64,000 nt of DNA, taken from NCBI GenBank assembly GCA_963806955.1, contig CAWDZG010000001.1:682001-746000 (forward strand), written 5' to 3'. The position numbers and the translations under genes are program-made. Under the pieces are notes generated by a model, which did not search any database, had not been told where the DNA came from, and was given only the letters and a program-made list of their open reading frames with translations. Shown in pieces: positions 15,487-23,886 of the stretch. The stretch comes from Gaiellasilicea sp963806955 (lineage in GTDB: Bacteria; Actinomycetota; Thermoleophilia; Gaiellales; Gaiellaceae). Numbering within the stretch: the stretch's first letter is position 1; each line of letters starts with the position of its first letter.

Positions 15487-16107
15487 GTGCATGCCTCGGC
15501 GACACTGGAGCTGGCTTGCGGTGCTGAGCACGATCTTCTGCGCCGCTGGTGCACGACACGGGATCCTGAGGCCCGGCGCCTGCTGATCGAGCACCATCTG
15601 CCGCTCGTGCGCTCGCTCGCCCTTCGCTACGCGCACCACGGCGAGCAGCTGGACGACCTGGCCCAGGTCGGCGCGGTCGGGCTGATCAAGGCGATCGACC
15701 GGTACGAGCCCGGACGCGGCGCGTCGCTCACCGCCTATGCGGTACCGACCATCCTCGGCGAGATCCGCCGCCACCTGCGGGACAAGTCCCAGACGATCCG
15801 TGTGCCACGAGCGGAGTGGGAGCTCGGCTCGTTCGTCCGCTCCGTCCCGCTCGAGCCCGACTCGAGCGCCGCGTGCGACGACGCCGCCGCGCACCGGCTC
15901 GAGCTCGGCGAAGACCGGGCGTTGCTCGCGGCGTCGCTCAGCGCGCTCAGCGGCCGGGAGCGCGAGATCCTGCGCCTGCGCTTCGCAGGCGGCCTGAGCC
16001 AGCGGATGATCGCCGAGCGGGTCGGGCTCTCCCAGGTGCACGTCTCCCGCTTGCTTGCGCGTTCCCTGCGCACGCTGAGGCAGGAGATCGGCCCGACCGG
16101 CGCCTGA
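15487..16107 (+). CDS. RNA polymerase sigma factor, SigB/SigF/SigG family
   Basis: 206 residues, shorter than typical SigB (about 260) because region 3 is reduced. Region 2: EHHLPLVRSLALRYA, DLAQVGAVGLIKAIDRYEP, LTAYAVPTILGEIRRHLRDK. Region 4: LSGREREILRLRFAGGLSQ and the helix-turn-helix RMIAERVGLSQVHVSRLL. This is the general-stress and sporulation group usually held by an anti-sigma kinase; none is adjacent. It is transcribed divergently from the putative fibre operon, separated by 120 bases, and is the obvious candidate regulator. Start GTG follows a TACAAT box. Confidence 0.85.
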   Translation: MHASATLELACGAEHDLLRRWCTTRDPEARRLLIEHHLPLVRSLALRYAHHGEQLDDLAQVGAVGLIKAIDRYEPGRGASLTAYAVPTILGEIRRHLRDKSQTIRVPRAEWELGSFVRSVPLEPDSSAACDDAAAHRLELGEDRALLAASLSALSGREREILRLRFAGGLSQRMIAERVGLSQVHVSRLLARSLRTLRQEIGPTGA

Positions 16108-16123
16108 TATCACGTTGCAACGC

Positions 16124-16152
16124 TTGTGCAGCTGATTTCAAGCGCGTAGACT
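16124..16152 (+). promoter_or_regulatory. Promoter of the RHH-membrane gene
   Basis: TTGTGC (16124-16129) and TAGACT (16147-16152) with 17-base spacing. The -10 box ends eight bases before GTG 16161, again predicting a leaderless message. Confidence 0.5.
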
Positions 16153-16160
16153 CGGAAGGC

Positions 16161-16487
16161 GTGAGCGCCCGTGCCGCCTCTACAGCGCCCGCCGAGCAGG
16201 CCGACGAGCAGGAGAAACCCGCGCCGAGTGGCCGGCTGCTGTTGCGGATGCCTCGCACCCTCCACGCCGAGCTCGCACGTCGCGCCGAGCGGGACGGGAC
16301 CAGCCTGAACCAGTTCATCACCGACGCGCTCGCGACCACGGTCGGCTGGGGCACGGAAAAGACCGCCGTCACGCCTGCCGGCGGCTCGAGCCGCGCAATC
16401 CTCGCCGCCCTCGTGGCGAACGCGATCGCGATCGGTCTCGCGGCCGTCGCCGCGACCGCGGTGCTTCTCTACGCCTGGCTCGGCTAG
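16161..16487 (+). CDS. Ribbon-helix-helix protein with C-terminal membrane helix
   Basis: 108 residues from GTG 16161. Residues 24-61 read as a ribbon-helix-helix DNA-binding unit: strand GRLLLRMP, helix RTLHAELARRAERDG, turn TSLN, helix QFITDALATTV, as in HicB/Arc-type regulators. A C-terminal membrane helix follows (about 79-106, ILAALVANAIAIGLAAVAAT). A DNA-binding fold tethered to the membrane is unusual. No toxin gene is adjacent. Position suggests a link to the sigma factor and surface locus. The stop codon overlaps that of the convergent oxidoreductase gene (CTAG, 16484-16487). Confidence 0.75.
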   Translation: MSARAASTAPAEQADEQEKPAPSGRLLLRMPRTLHAELARRAERDGTSLNQFITDALATTVGWGTEKTAVTPAGGSSRAILAALVANAIAIGLAAVAATAVLLYAWLG

Positions 16488-17536
16488 AGCACGAGCGTCT
16501 CGGGAAAGATCGCGCCGGCCGAGAAGCGGTCGAGTCTGTAGGGCGCGAGGTCGAACGGCGGCGTCTCGCCCAGCAGCTCGGCTGCGACCGCGGCGCCCAC
16601 CGCAGGCGACTGCATGAAGCCGTGACCGGAGAAGCCACAGGCCGCGTACGTCCCCGGCGCGACCGGGCCGATGATCGGATGGGCGTCGGGCGTCATGTCG
16701 TAGTAGCCGGCCCAGGAGCGGCGAAGCGGCGCCCCGGTTGCGCGGGGGTACCGTCGGGAGAGCCGGTCGCGCCAGTCCTCGACCAGGTCGTCGCGGACCT
16801 CGGCCGGCCCGTCCCAGCGCGCCTCGCTCTCCCCCATCGCGAGCCTGAGCCCATCGGTGCCGACGCGCCGGAAATGGAAGCCGTTCTCTTCGATCGTCAT
16901 CGGGAGCGCGGCAGGCACACCTTCGACGGGGCCGACGTCGACGAGCTGGCGTACGAGCGGCCGCACCGGCAGCTCGACGCCACGTGCTGCCGCAACCCCG
17001 GCTGACGACGCACCGCACGCGACGACCAGAGTCTCCGCCTCGAGCGTGAGCGCGTCGACGCCTTCGCGAACCTCGATCCCGAGACCGGCCGCTCGCTCGA
17101 CGAGCTCTCGAGTGACCCCGATGGGGTCCGCGATCCCGTCCTCGCGGCAGATGGTCGCGCCGAGCACGTCGTCGACGTCGAGGCCCTCGACAAAGCCGGC
17201 ATCGACGTTCTCGACCGGGACGCCGAGGGCCGCCTGGATCACTCGCCGCTGCTCGAGCTCGGCGAGCCCCGAGGGCGTCGTGGCGAGGAAGAGATAGCCG
17301 ACCTGCTCGAACAGCGGCGCGCCCAGCTCGCAGAAGAGGCGGACGCTCGCCTGCGCGAGCCGTACCTCGGCCTCCGTGGTGAACTGCTGCCGGACACCGC
17401 CCATCGCCTTCCCCGTCGCTCCGCCCGCGATCTCCCCCACGTCCGCGAGCACGACGCCGTCGGCGCCCCGGAGCCCCAGGTGGTACGCGATCGAGGCGCC
17501 GATCGCGCCCGCACCGGCTACGACGACTCGAGCCAT
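16484..17536 (-). CDS. FAD-dependent amine/amino-acid oxidoreductase (DAO family)
   Basis: 350 residues from the ATG at 17534-17536; in-frame sequence further upstream lies inside the dapA-like gene and is not coding. N-terminal Rossmann motif VVVAGAGAIGASIAYHLGLRG binds FAD. GGATGKAMGGVRQQF follows at about residue 38. The C-terminal FAD contact is FSGHGFMQSPAVG. The family covers sarcosine oxidase, glycine oxidase and D-amino-acid or hydroxyproline dehydrogenases. It overlaps the dapA-like gene by 19 bases, indicating an operon. The pair suggests D-hydroxyproline or related amino-acid catabolism, but the racemase and semialdehyde dehydrogenase are not in the window. Confidence 0.85.
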   Translation of the reverse strand: MARVVVAGAGAIGASIAYHLGLRGADGVVLADVGEIAGGATGKAMGGVRQQFTTEAEVRLAQASVRLFCELGAPLFEQVGYLFLATTPSGLAELEQRRVIQAALGVPVENVDAGFVEGLDVDDVLGATICREDGIADPIGVTRELVERAAGLGIEVREGVDALTLEAETLVVACGASSAGVAAARGVELPVRPLVRQLVDVGPVEGVPAALPMTIEENGFHFRRVGTDGLRLAMGESEARWDGPAEVRDDLVEDWRDRLSRRYPRATGAPLRRSWAGYYDMTPDAHPIIGPVAPGTYAACGFSGHGFMQSPAVGAAVAAELLGETPPFDLAPYRLDRFSAGAIFPETLVL

Positions 17537-18360
17537 CCGCGCAGCTCTGCTCGCTCGCTGTCGACGAGTTGCCGCAGCGGCCCGCGAACGTCCTCTCGCA
17601 CCGGAACGCCGCGAAGGCCGAGGACGTACTTCAGCGCCGCGTGGCGGGGACACAGCTCGATCGCCGCGCGCAACTCGCCCAGCTCGACAGCGCCCGCCTC
17701 CGTCGGCTCACGCACGACGGCGGCGACCCGTTCCGGAAACGCAGCCGCGAGGCCGGAGACTGCTCCCACCGCACCGGCTTGCAGGCCCGCGAAGATCAGC
17801 GCCTCGGGGCCGACGAAGACGTCGAGCCCCTCCAGGAGGTACGGCGCGAACTTCGCGAACGGCGCATCCGAGACCTTCAGCCCTGCGAGGTTCGGCGCGC
17901 GCTCGCGGAGCTCGCCGAGGACTCCGAGCGGCACGGCGTAGCCGCTCGCCCGCTCGAACTCGTAGACATAGAAGGGAACGGGCGCGCACGCGGCGGCGGC
18001 GGCCGCAAAGTGCTCCAGGAGCGCGCGCTCGTCGAGCTGGAAGTACGGCGGGCCGATCACCGCGACTGCGTCGGCACCCGCCTCGGCAGCGTGCGCAGCG
18101 AGCGCGACGGTGTCGGCGGTGGTCTGGGCGCCGCAGTGGACGGCGACCTGAAGACGGCCGGCGGAGGCGCGGACGAAGAGCTCGAGTGCGCGCTGCCGTT
18201 CCTCGGTTCGGAACAGGAGGCCCTCGCCGGTCGTGCCGAGGGCGAGCAGCCCGTCGAGCCCGGCCGCGGCGAGAAAGTCGACGTAAGGGGCGAACGCGTC
18301 CTCGTCGAGATCGTCGCCGTCGAGCGGCGTCACGGCGGCGGCCAGAGCACCTTGGAGCAT
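17518..18360 (-). CDS. DapA/NAL-family aldolase or dehydratase
   Basis: 280 residues, a (beta/alpha)8 barrel of the dihydrodipicolinate synthase/N-acetylneuraminate lyase superfamily. GTTGE (42-46) is the substrate carboxylate loop, Tyr133 (in FYVYEFE) the proton relay and Lys162 (in LAGLKVSD) the Schiff-base lysine. The usual YNxP after the tyrosine is YEFE, so this is not a housekeeping DapA. Its partner is a DAO-family oxidase with overlapping genes, as in hydroxyproline catabolism, where a DapA homologue deaminates pyrroline-4-hydroxy-2-carboxylate. Substrate is inferred from context only. Confidence 0.85.
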   Translation of the reverse strand: MLQGALAAAVTPLDGDDLDEDAFAPYVDFLAAAGLDGLLALGTTGEGLLFRTEERQRALELFVRASAGRLQVAVHCGAQTTADTVALAAHAAEAGADAVAVIGPPYFQLDERALLEHFAAAAAACAPVPFYVYEFERASGYAVPLGVLGELRERAPNLAGLKVSDAPFAKFAPYLLEGLDVFVGPEALIFAGLQAGAVGAVSGLAAAFPERVAAVVREPTEAGAVELGELRAAIELCPRHAALKYVLGLRGVPVREDVRGPLRQLVDSERAELRGWLESS

Positions 18361-18369
18361 GCCGCGACT

Positions 18370-18810
18370 CTACGTGTGCTCGACGCTCACCAACCGATCG
18401 AAGTAGCGGTCGATGCGGGCCCGGTCGACTCCGGGGCCGCCGTCGAGCACGTCGGCCTGCCCGTCGCGTGCGTGCAGGTAGTCGGCGCCGGGCCCGCCCG
18501 AGAACCGGTCACGGCCGATCGTCCCGGTCAGATAGTCCTTTCCGGCCCCGCCGAAGAGCGCATCCGCGCCCGCGCCTCCGTCGAGCAGATCGTCGCCGTC
18601 GCCGCCGAACAAGCGGTCGTTGCCGCCGTACGCCAGCAGAACGTCGTCGCCGCCGAGCCCGCAGATCACGTCGGCGCCGGGTGTGCCCCGAAGCGTGTCC
18701 GCACCTGCCGTACCGGTGATCGTGCAACCCGCTGGGATTCCGCGCGGTGCAGCCCCGGCCCCCGTGGCGGCGAGGAGCGCGACGAAGGCGGCGGCGGCCT
18801 TGACGAGCAT
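18370..18810 (-). CDS. Small secreted RTX-type calcium-binding protein
   Basis: 146 residues from the ATG at 18808-18810. Signal peptide at 1-20 (LVKAAAAFVALLAATGAGA). Then about six glycine/aspartate nonapeptides (GTAGADTLRG, GLGGDDVLLA, YGGNDRLFG, GDGDDLLDG, GAGADALFG, GAGKDYLTG) that form a calcium-bound beta roll, and a closing segment DGGPGVDRARIDRYFDRL. No enzymatic domain, so a small secreted calcium-binding protein. Export would be by Sec, because the signal is N-terminal, not by the type I route of Gram-negative RTX toxins. Confidence 0.8.
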   Translation of the reverse strand: MLVKAAAAFVALLAATGAGAAPRGIPAGCTITGTAGADTLRGTPGADVICGLGGDDVLLAYGGNDRLFGGDGDDLLDGGAGADALFGGAGKDYLTGTIGRDRFSGGPGADYLHARDGQADVLDGGPGVDRARIDRYFDRLVSVEHT

Positions 18811-18854
18811 CGTGCACACAGCGTGAACGATTCGGGACGTAGGATCCTCCCTCG

Positions 18855-19598
18855 ATGGGGGCACTCCGGATCGAACGCGACGGCGACCTGCTGCGGGTCA
18901 CGCTGGCGCGTCCGGAGACGCGGAACGCCTTCGACGCCGATCTGATCGCGGAGCTCGCGGAGGCGTTCGTCGACGTCGGCAAGGCCCGGGCCGTGCTCCT
19001 CGCCGGCGACGGGCCGAGCTTCTGTGCAGGTGCCGACGTCGAGTGGATGCGCGCCTCCGTCGACCTCGACTTCGACGCCAACCTCGCCGATGCGAACGCG
19101 CTGCGCGGCATGCTCGAGGCGATCGACCGCTGCCCTGCCCCGGTCGTCGCCCGCATCCAGGGCCACGCGCTCGGCGGCGGCGCCGGGCTCGTCGCCTGCG
19201 CCGACATCGCCGTCGCGCACGAGCGCGCAGTCTTCGCCTTCTCCGAGGTCAAGCTCGGAATCATCCCGGCCGTGATCTCGCCGTTCGCGCTCGCGAAGAT
19301 CGGCCCGAGCTGGGCTCGCCGCTACTTCGTCACGGGCGAGCGCTTCGACGCCGCGACGGCGCTGCGGCTGGGTCTCGTCCACGAGGTCGACGCTGACCTC
19401 GACGCCGCCGTGGAGCGCGTCCTCGCCGAGCTGGCGAGTGCCGGGCCGCGCGCGGCCCGGCAGGCGAAGAAGCTCGTGCTCGAGCGGCCGGACGGCCCCG
19501 AGACGGCACGGCGGATCGCCGAGCGCCGGACGAGCCCGGAGGGCCAGGAGGGCCTGAAGGCCTTCCTCGAGCGCCGCAGCCCGGACTGGCCGAGGTAG
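18855..19598 (+). CDS. Enoyl-CoA hydratase family, possibly methylglutaconyl-CoA hydratase
   Basis: 247 residues of the crotonase fold. LARPETRNAFDADLI, the oxyanion-hole residues in FCAGADVEWMR and QGHALGGGAGLVACADIAVA, and SEVKLGIIPAVISPF are all present. Gly/Ala pattern and a hydratase-like FSEVKLG fit methylglutaconyl-CoA hydratase of leucine degradation, in line with the methylcrotonyl-CoA carboxylase genes in the window, but specificity is not certain. TAGGAT ends nine bases before the ATG. It converges on the glycosidase gene with a six-base gap. Confidence 0.85.
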   Translation: MGALRIERDGDLLRVTLARPETRNAFDADLIAELAEAFVDVGKARAVLLAGDGPSFCAGADVEWMRASVDLDFDANLADANALRGMLEAIDRCPAPVVARIQGHALGGGAGLVACADIAVAHERAVFAFSEVKLGIIPAVISPFALAKIGPSWARRYFVTGERFDAATALRLGLVHEVDADLDAAVERVLAELASAGPRAARQAKKLVLERPDGPETARRIAERRTSPEGQEGLKAFLERRSPDWPR

Positions 19599-19604
19599 CC
19601 CGGG

Positions 19605-20859
19605 CTAGCTGACGGTGAGGATCGGGCTGTACGTGCGCGTCGGCGTGTGCAGGATGCGCAGCTTCGAGCCCTTGCCGGCGCGGACGTAGCGGTAGAAGAA
19701 GCCGTTCTTCGTCGTCCGGTACGCACCGTTGACGGTGTGCCAGCGACCCTTCCGGAACTGCTGGAGGATGTAGAACTGGCGACCGTCGCCGGGCCGGACG
19801 TGGCCCCAGATGGCCGTCGTCAGCCCGATCCGGTAGGCCTGCGAGGCCGCGACCATGAACGCCCGACGGGCAGGCTTCGCCGCGCCGCTGCTCGTCATCA
19901 GGCCGCTCTGCCAGCCGGCGAGCTCGGGCTCGTCGCGATAGAGGTACTGGATCAGCATGTCGACGTTGCGGGCCTTGAAGACGCGGTGTGCAGCCTCGCC
20001 GATGAAACGTGCCTGCGTCGCACGGGAGACACCGAGCGCGCGGTCGGGCGGATTGGTCTGGTAGCCGTACTCGGTCAGCCAGATCCGCTTCTTCGCCCCC
20101 CACGCGTTCTTCACCTCACGCTGCAGCCGCTCGAGCGACGCCATCGTGATCGTCATGCAGTGGCCGCACTCGCCGCTCGAGGGGGTCTGAAAGCGGTTGA
20201 TCGGATACGGGTTGTGGGCGTACGCGTCGAGCCGCGCGGCCGAGCTGCGCATGCCGCGGATCCAGTCGACCGGGGAGACGCCCTTGGTGGAGCCACGCGG
20301 TGCAGTGACGCCGCCGCCGATCCGGGTGCCGCCGCTCGTCTTCTTGATCGCGGCGTACGCCGGGTTCAACAGCTTGGTCACGTACGTTCGCGGTGTGGTC
20401 GGCTGCAGCCAGCGGCGCTGATTCGGCTCGTTCCAGATCAGCCAGTCCTTGACCCAGATGTAGCGTTTCGCCGCGGCTGCCGCGAACGCGGCGAAGCGTC
20501 GAGCCGGAGGTCGGAGCCCAGTTGGCCGAGCGGCCGCCGTTGGCCCAGCGCGGGGTGCCGTAGAGCGTGACCACGGCACGGATGCCGTGCGCGCGCAGTG
20601 CGTTCAGGACGGGGTCGGCGCTGCTCCAGTCGCGCTCGCCACGTTTCGCCTCGACCTCGTTCCAGTTGATCGTGAAACGGACGAGGTCGACACCGAGCTC
20701 GTCGAGAGTGTCCACCCGCTCGTCCAGCGTGCCGTCGCCGAAGCGCAGCCAGGCGTCGTCCTGGATCCCGTAGCGGGCGTACGGGGAGGCGTCTGCGGGC
20801 ACCGCGAAGGCGAGGAGCGATGCGGTGGCGGCGACGATGAACAGGGCGGTGCGAAGCAT
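19605..20859 (-). CDS. Secreted clan GH-A glycoside hydrolase (one +1 frameshift)
   Basis: Signal peptide at 1-24 (RTALFIVAATASLLAFAVPADA), then FTINWNEVEAKRG and VVTLYGTPRWANGG in the first frame. Near 20500-20510 the frame moves +1 and continues RFAAFAAAAAKRYIWV to 19605, giving about 417 residues if repaired. The acid/base Glu is in WLIWNEPNQRRW and the likely nucleophile Glu in WLTEYGYQTNPP, the clan GH-A arrangement (GH5/GH39-like). The C-terminal 90 residues form a beta domain (GDGRQFYILQQFRKGRWHTV). Substrate unknown. TACGGT ends six bases before the ATG. Confidence 0.8.
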
Positions 20860-20915
20860 CCGACCACCGTAGCGACCTCGATGTGAGAGTCGTGTAAGTG
20901 CGTGTTAGCGATCGG

Positions 20916-22223
20916 TCAGCGCTTGACGGTGACGACCGCACCCGCACCGACGGGGCTGACGAGCCGGTAGCTCGTCGTCCGCCGCGGGACCACTGCGACC
21001 GTGAAGCGGCCGTTCGCCTTCGGACGGACTCGCTGAACCGGCTTCCACGTGCCGCCGGCGACCTGCTGCTCGAGCCGCACGTTGCCGACGCCGCGCACGA
21101 AGCCGCGCAGCACGACCGGCCCCCGAACCGCCGCGAGCGTCCGCGACGCCGGCCGCTCCAGCTCGAGCACGCGAATCGTGAACCAGGTCGAGCGCAGGTC
21201 GAGGGCACGGCGGAAGTCCTGAGCCAGCATCGTCGTCCCGCCGCTCTTGGTCTTCACCGTCACCCGCGTCACACGCCCGGACGGACCGCGCGTGACGCGG
21301 AGGTCGGTGAGCGCGCCGAGGCCGAGCTCCGTGCGGACCTGACCGGCGCTGAGCTTGACGATCCCCCACCGGTGGTACTTCGAGAGCTTGTCCCACGGGT
21401 CCGGCACGGAGACGAGGTACGGCACCGGCGTCGCCCGCGGCCACGCCTCGGCCACCGAGGACGTCCGCCCGCCGGAGGTCGAGTGGTAGAAGGTCGTCGC
21501 GACCCGGCCCCGCCAGGTGACGACCTGTCCCGCAGTCGAGCCGATCGCGAGATTGGTCGACGTCTCCTCCGCCTGGACGCCGCCGTAGACCTGGCTGCGC
21601 GTGTCGGCGTAGAGGTCGAACAGCGTCCCCGGCTTCAGCGTCGCGAGTGCGTACGACCGTGCGACGACGGCCTGGGCGCGGAGGGCCTCGGGATGCCAGT
21701 CGTCCGGCATCTCCCAGGGGACGACGCCGCGCAGGTAGCGGTCGAGCGGCAGCCGGTTGACGATCGTGAGCTTGCCCCCGACACGGTGCACGAGCAGCGT
21801 GCCGCGGTAGGCGTCGCCGTCGAGCACGAGCGGCGACACGCCGGGCTCGTAGCGGAGGGGAAAGCGGGCAGCGGCGATCTTGCCCGCGACGACGTTCTGC
21901 GTGCCCGGCTTCAGCTTCCGCGCCTTGCCGCGCGCGTCGACGACCCGGAACGGCTTCGTCGAGCCGATCTTCACGCTCGGCTTCCCCTCGGCCAGGAGGA
22001 CCCGCACCGGACGCGCGGGCAGCGGCTGCAGCGTCGTGCCGCGGTAGAAGTGCTTCAGGATCCGCTCGTACCCCCAGCCCGCCTCGGCGTAGCCGCGGGC
22101 ACCGTACTGGCTCATGCCGATCCCGTGACCCCAGCCGCGGCCGTCGATCAGGAACGTCGTCGCAGCGCCGGCCGATGCGGGCAGACAGAGGCCGAGCGCC
22201 AGCATGAGGAGAAACCGCCGCAT
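20916..22223 (-). CDS. SpoIID/LytB-domain secreted protein
   Basis: 435 residues from the ATG at 22221-22223. Signal peptide at 1-20 (RRFLLMLALGLCLPASAGA). SpoIID/LytB core: DGRGWGHGIGMSQYGARGYA, LPLDRYLRGVVPWEMPDDW, EALRAQAVVARSYAL, TFYHSTSGGRTSS. SpoIID is a lytic transglycosylase and LytB an amidase enhancer, both acting on peptidoglycan outside the membrane. The WEMP motif holds the glutamate needed by SpoIID-type enzymes. The C-terminal third is a beta-rich Fn3-like region (LERPASRTLAAVRGPVVLRG). Divergent from the biotin carboxylase gene with 40 bases between starts. Confidence 0.87.
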   Translation of the reverse strand: MRRFLLMLALGLCLPASAGAATTFLIDGRGWGHGIGMSQYGARGYAEAGWGYERILKHFYRGTTLQPLPARPVRVLLAEGKPSVKIGSTKPFRVVDARGKARKLKPGTQNVVAGKIAAARFPLRYEPGVSPLVLDGDAYRGTLLVHRVGGKLTIVNRLPLDRYLRGVVPWEMPDDWHPEALRAQAVVARSYALATLKPGTLFDLYADTRSQVYGGVQAEETSTNLAIGSTAGQVVTWRGRVATTFYHSTSGGRTSSVAEAWPRATPVPYLVSVPDPWDKLSKYHRWGIVKLSAGQVRTELGLGALTDLRVTRGPSGRVTRVTVKTKSGGTTMLAQDFRRALDLRSTWFTIRVLELERPASRTLAAVRGPVVLRGFVRGVGNVRLEQQVAGGTWKPVQRVRPKANGRFTVAVVPRRTTSYRLVSPVGAGAVVTVKR

Positions 22224-22263
22224 GAAGCGGGGCAGGTTAGCGCCCGCGCATACGATCCGCAAC

Positions 22264-23886
22264 GTGCAAATCCGAAAACTGCTCGTGGCCAACCGCGGCG
22301 AGATCGCGCTGCGCGTCTTCCGGACGTGCCGGGAGCTCGGCATCGCAACCGTCGCGGTCGCGCCGCCCGACGACCGCGGCGCGCTCCACGCCCGCTCGGC
22401 CGACGAGCTCGTCGAGATCTCGAGCTATCTCGACGCGGCCGAGCACGTGCGCGCGGCGACGGAGACCGGAGCAGACGCCGTGCACCCCGGCTACGGCTTC
22501 CTCGCCGAGAACCCCGCGTTCGCCGAGGCGGTCGCCGCAGCCGGATTGACGTGGGTCGGGCCGCCGCCGGAGGCCCTCCGGCTCGGCGGCGACAAGCTCG
22601 AGGCGAAGCGTGTCGCGGCGGAGGCGGGCGTGCCCGTCGTGCCGACCGGAACGCCGGAGGAGCTCGGCTTCCCCCTGCTCGTGAAGGCGGCCGCCGGGGG
22701 CGGTGGGCGCGGGATGCGAGTCGTCCACGGCCCCGACGACCTCGAGGAGGCCCTGGCAGCCGCGGCACGGGAGGCGGAGGCGGCCTTCGGCGACGGCACG
22801 GTCTTCTGCGAGCGCTACGTCGAGCGCCCCCGGCACGTCGAGATCCAGCTGCTCGCCGACACGCACGGCACGGTGCTCTCGCTCGGTGAGCGCGACTGCT
22901 CGGTCCAGCGCCGCCACCAGAAGGTGCTGGAGGAGTCACCCTCCCCCGCCCTCGACCCGGAGCTGCGGGCGGAGATGAGCGCCGCAGCGATCGCGTTCGC
23001 GCGGGCGATCGGGTACGAGAGCGCCGGCACGGCCGAGTTCATGCTCGCCGGCCGCGAGTTCTGGTTTCTGGAGCTGAACGGCCGGATCCAGGTCGAGCAC
23101 CCCGTCACCGAGCTCGTCACCGGCGTCGACCTCGTCGCCGAGCAGCTCCGCGTCGCCGCAGGAGAACCACTTAGTTGCTCAGAGCAACTACGTCCGGTCG
23201 GCCACGCGGTCGAGGTCCGTCTCTACGCCGAGGATCCACGGACGTTCCTGCCGCAGGCGGGGAAGGTCGAACGGCTGCACCTGCCGGACGGCGTGCGCGT
23301 CGACGCCGGCGTCGCCGAGGGCGACGAGGTCGGCACGTCCTACGACCCGATGATCGCCAAGCTCGTCGCGCACGGCCCCACGCGCGACGAGGCGCTCGCC
23401 CGGCTCGCAGACGCGCTCGCCGAGACCGAGGTCGGCGGCGTGACGACGAACCTGCCGTTTCTCCGCTGGCTCGTCGCGCACCCGGTCGTGCGCGCCGGCG
23501 AGGCGACGACCGCGTTCCTCACCGAGCACCCTCCGCTCTCGGAGCCGCCGCTGCGCCTTCCAAGCGCGCCGTGGCTCGGCGGCTGGCGCCTCAATCTCCA
23601 GGCCGCAGCGGTTGCCGCTCCACCCGACGTGGACAGCGCCGCGCACGATCATGGCGCCGGCGGCGGCGAGGCGAGGATCACCGCCCCGATGCCCGGCACC
23701 GTGATCGGCGTGCACGTCGCCGCCGGCGACCGCGTCGAGGCGCGCATGCCGCTGCTCGTGCTCGAGGCGATGAAGATGGAGACGCCGCTGACCGCCCCGT
23801 ACGACGCGACCGTGAAGGCGGTGCACGTCGAGGAGGGCGACCGCGTCGCGGGCGGCGCCCTCCTCGTCGAGCTGGAAGCCGACTAG
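22264..23886 (+). CDS. mccA: Acyl-CoA carboxylase alpha chain: biotin carboxylase plus BCCP
   Basis: 540 residues from GTG 22264, shorter than typical 650-residue alpha chains because the middle linker is reduced. Biotin carboxylase domain: IRKLLVANRGEIALRVFRTC, ATP-grasp glycine loop KAAAGGGGRGMRVV, HVEIQLLAD, NGRIQVEHPVTE. The C-terminal biotinyl domain has LVLEAMKMETPL with the biotinylated Lys. It charges biotin with CO2 for the beta chain, probably the mccB-type subunit at 7262. TACGAT ends seven bases before the GTG. Unusual: a 19-bp palindrome (23172-23190) is embedded in frame and encodes part of PLSCSEQLRPVG. The stop overlaps the convergent gene through CTAG. Confidence 0.9.
   Translation: MQIRKLLVANRGEIALRVFRTCRELGIATVAVAPPDDRGALHARSADELVEISSYLDAAEHVRAATETGADAVHPGYGFLAENPAFAEAVAAAGLTWVGPPPEALRLGGDKLEAKRVAAEAGVPVVPTGTPEELGFPLLVKAAAGGGGRGMRVVHGPDDLEEALAAAAREAEAAFGDGTVFCERYVERPRHVEIQLLADTHGTVLSLGERDCSVQRRHQKVLEESPSPALDPELRAEMSAAAIAFARAIGYESAGTAEFMLAGREFWFLELNGRIQVEHPVTELVTGVDLVAEQLRVAAGEPLSCSEQLRPVGHAVEVRLYAEDPRTFLPQAGKVERLHLPDGVRVDAGVAEGDEVGTSYDPMIAKLVAHGPTRDEALARLADALAETEVGGVTTNLPFLRWLVAHPVVRAGEATTAFLTEHPPLSEPPLRLPSAPWLGGWRLNLQAAAVAAPPDVDSAAHDHGAGGGEARITAPMPGTVIGVHVAAGDRVEARMPLLVLEAMKMETPLTAPYDATVKAVHVEEGDRVAGGALLVELEAD
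23172..23190. repeat. 19-bp palindrome, copy 1 (inside mccA)
   Basis: TAGTTGCTCAGAGCAACTA, a perfect inverted repeat of nine bases around a central A. Identical to copies at 46108 and 46515. Here it lies inside a coding sequence, in a surface-loop region of the biotin carboxylase, without disturbing the frame. Confidence 0.9.

Noticed and set aside
16161..16487. HicAB or other toxin-antitoxin pair
   Set aside because: The RHH part resembles antitoxins, but no small toxin gene is adjacent on either side and the membrane tail does not fit.
18370..18810. RTX toxin with type I secretion
   Set aside because: Only 146 residues with an N-terminal Sec signal, no toxin domain and no ABC/MFP exporter genes nearby.
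20898..22889. Long plus-strand frame opposite the SpoIID-like gene
   Set aside because: Shadow of the GC-rich codons of the real minus-strand gene; no motif, no start signal.
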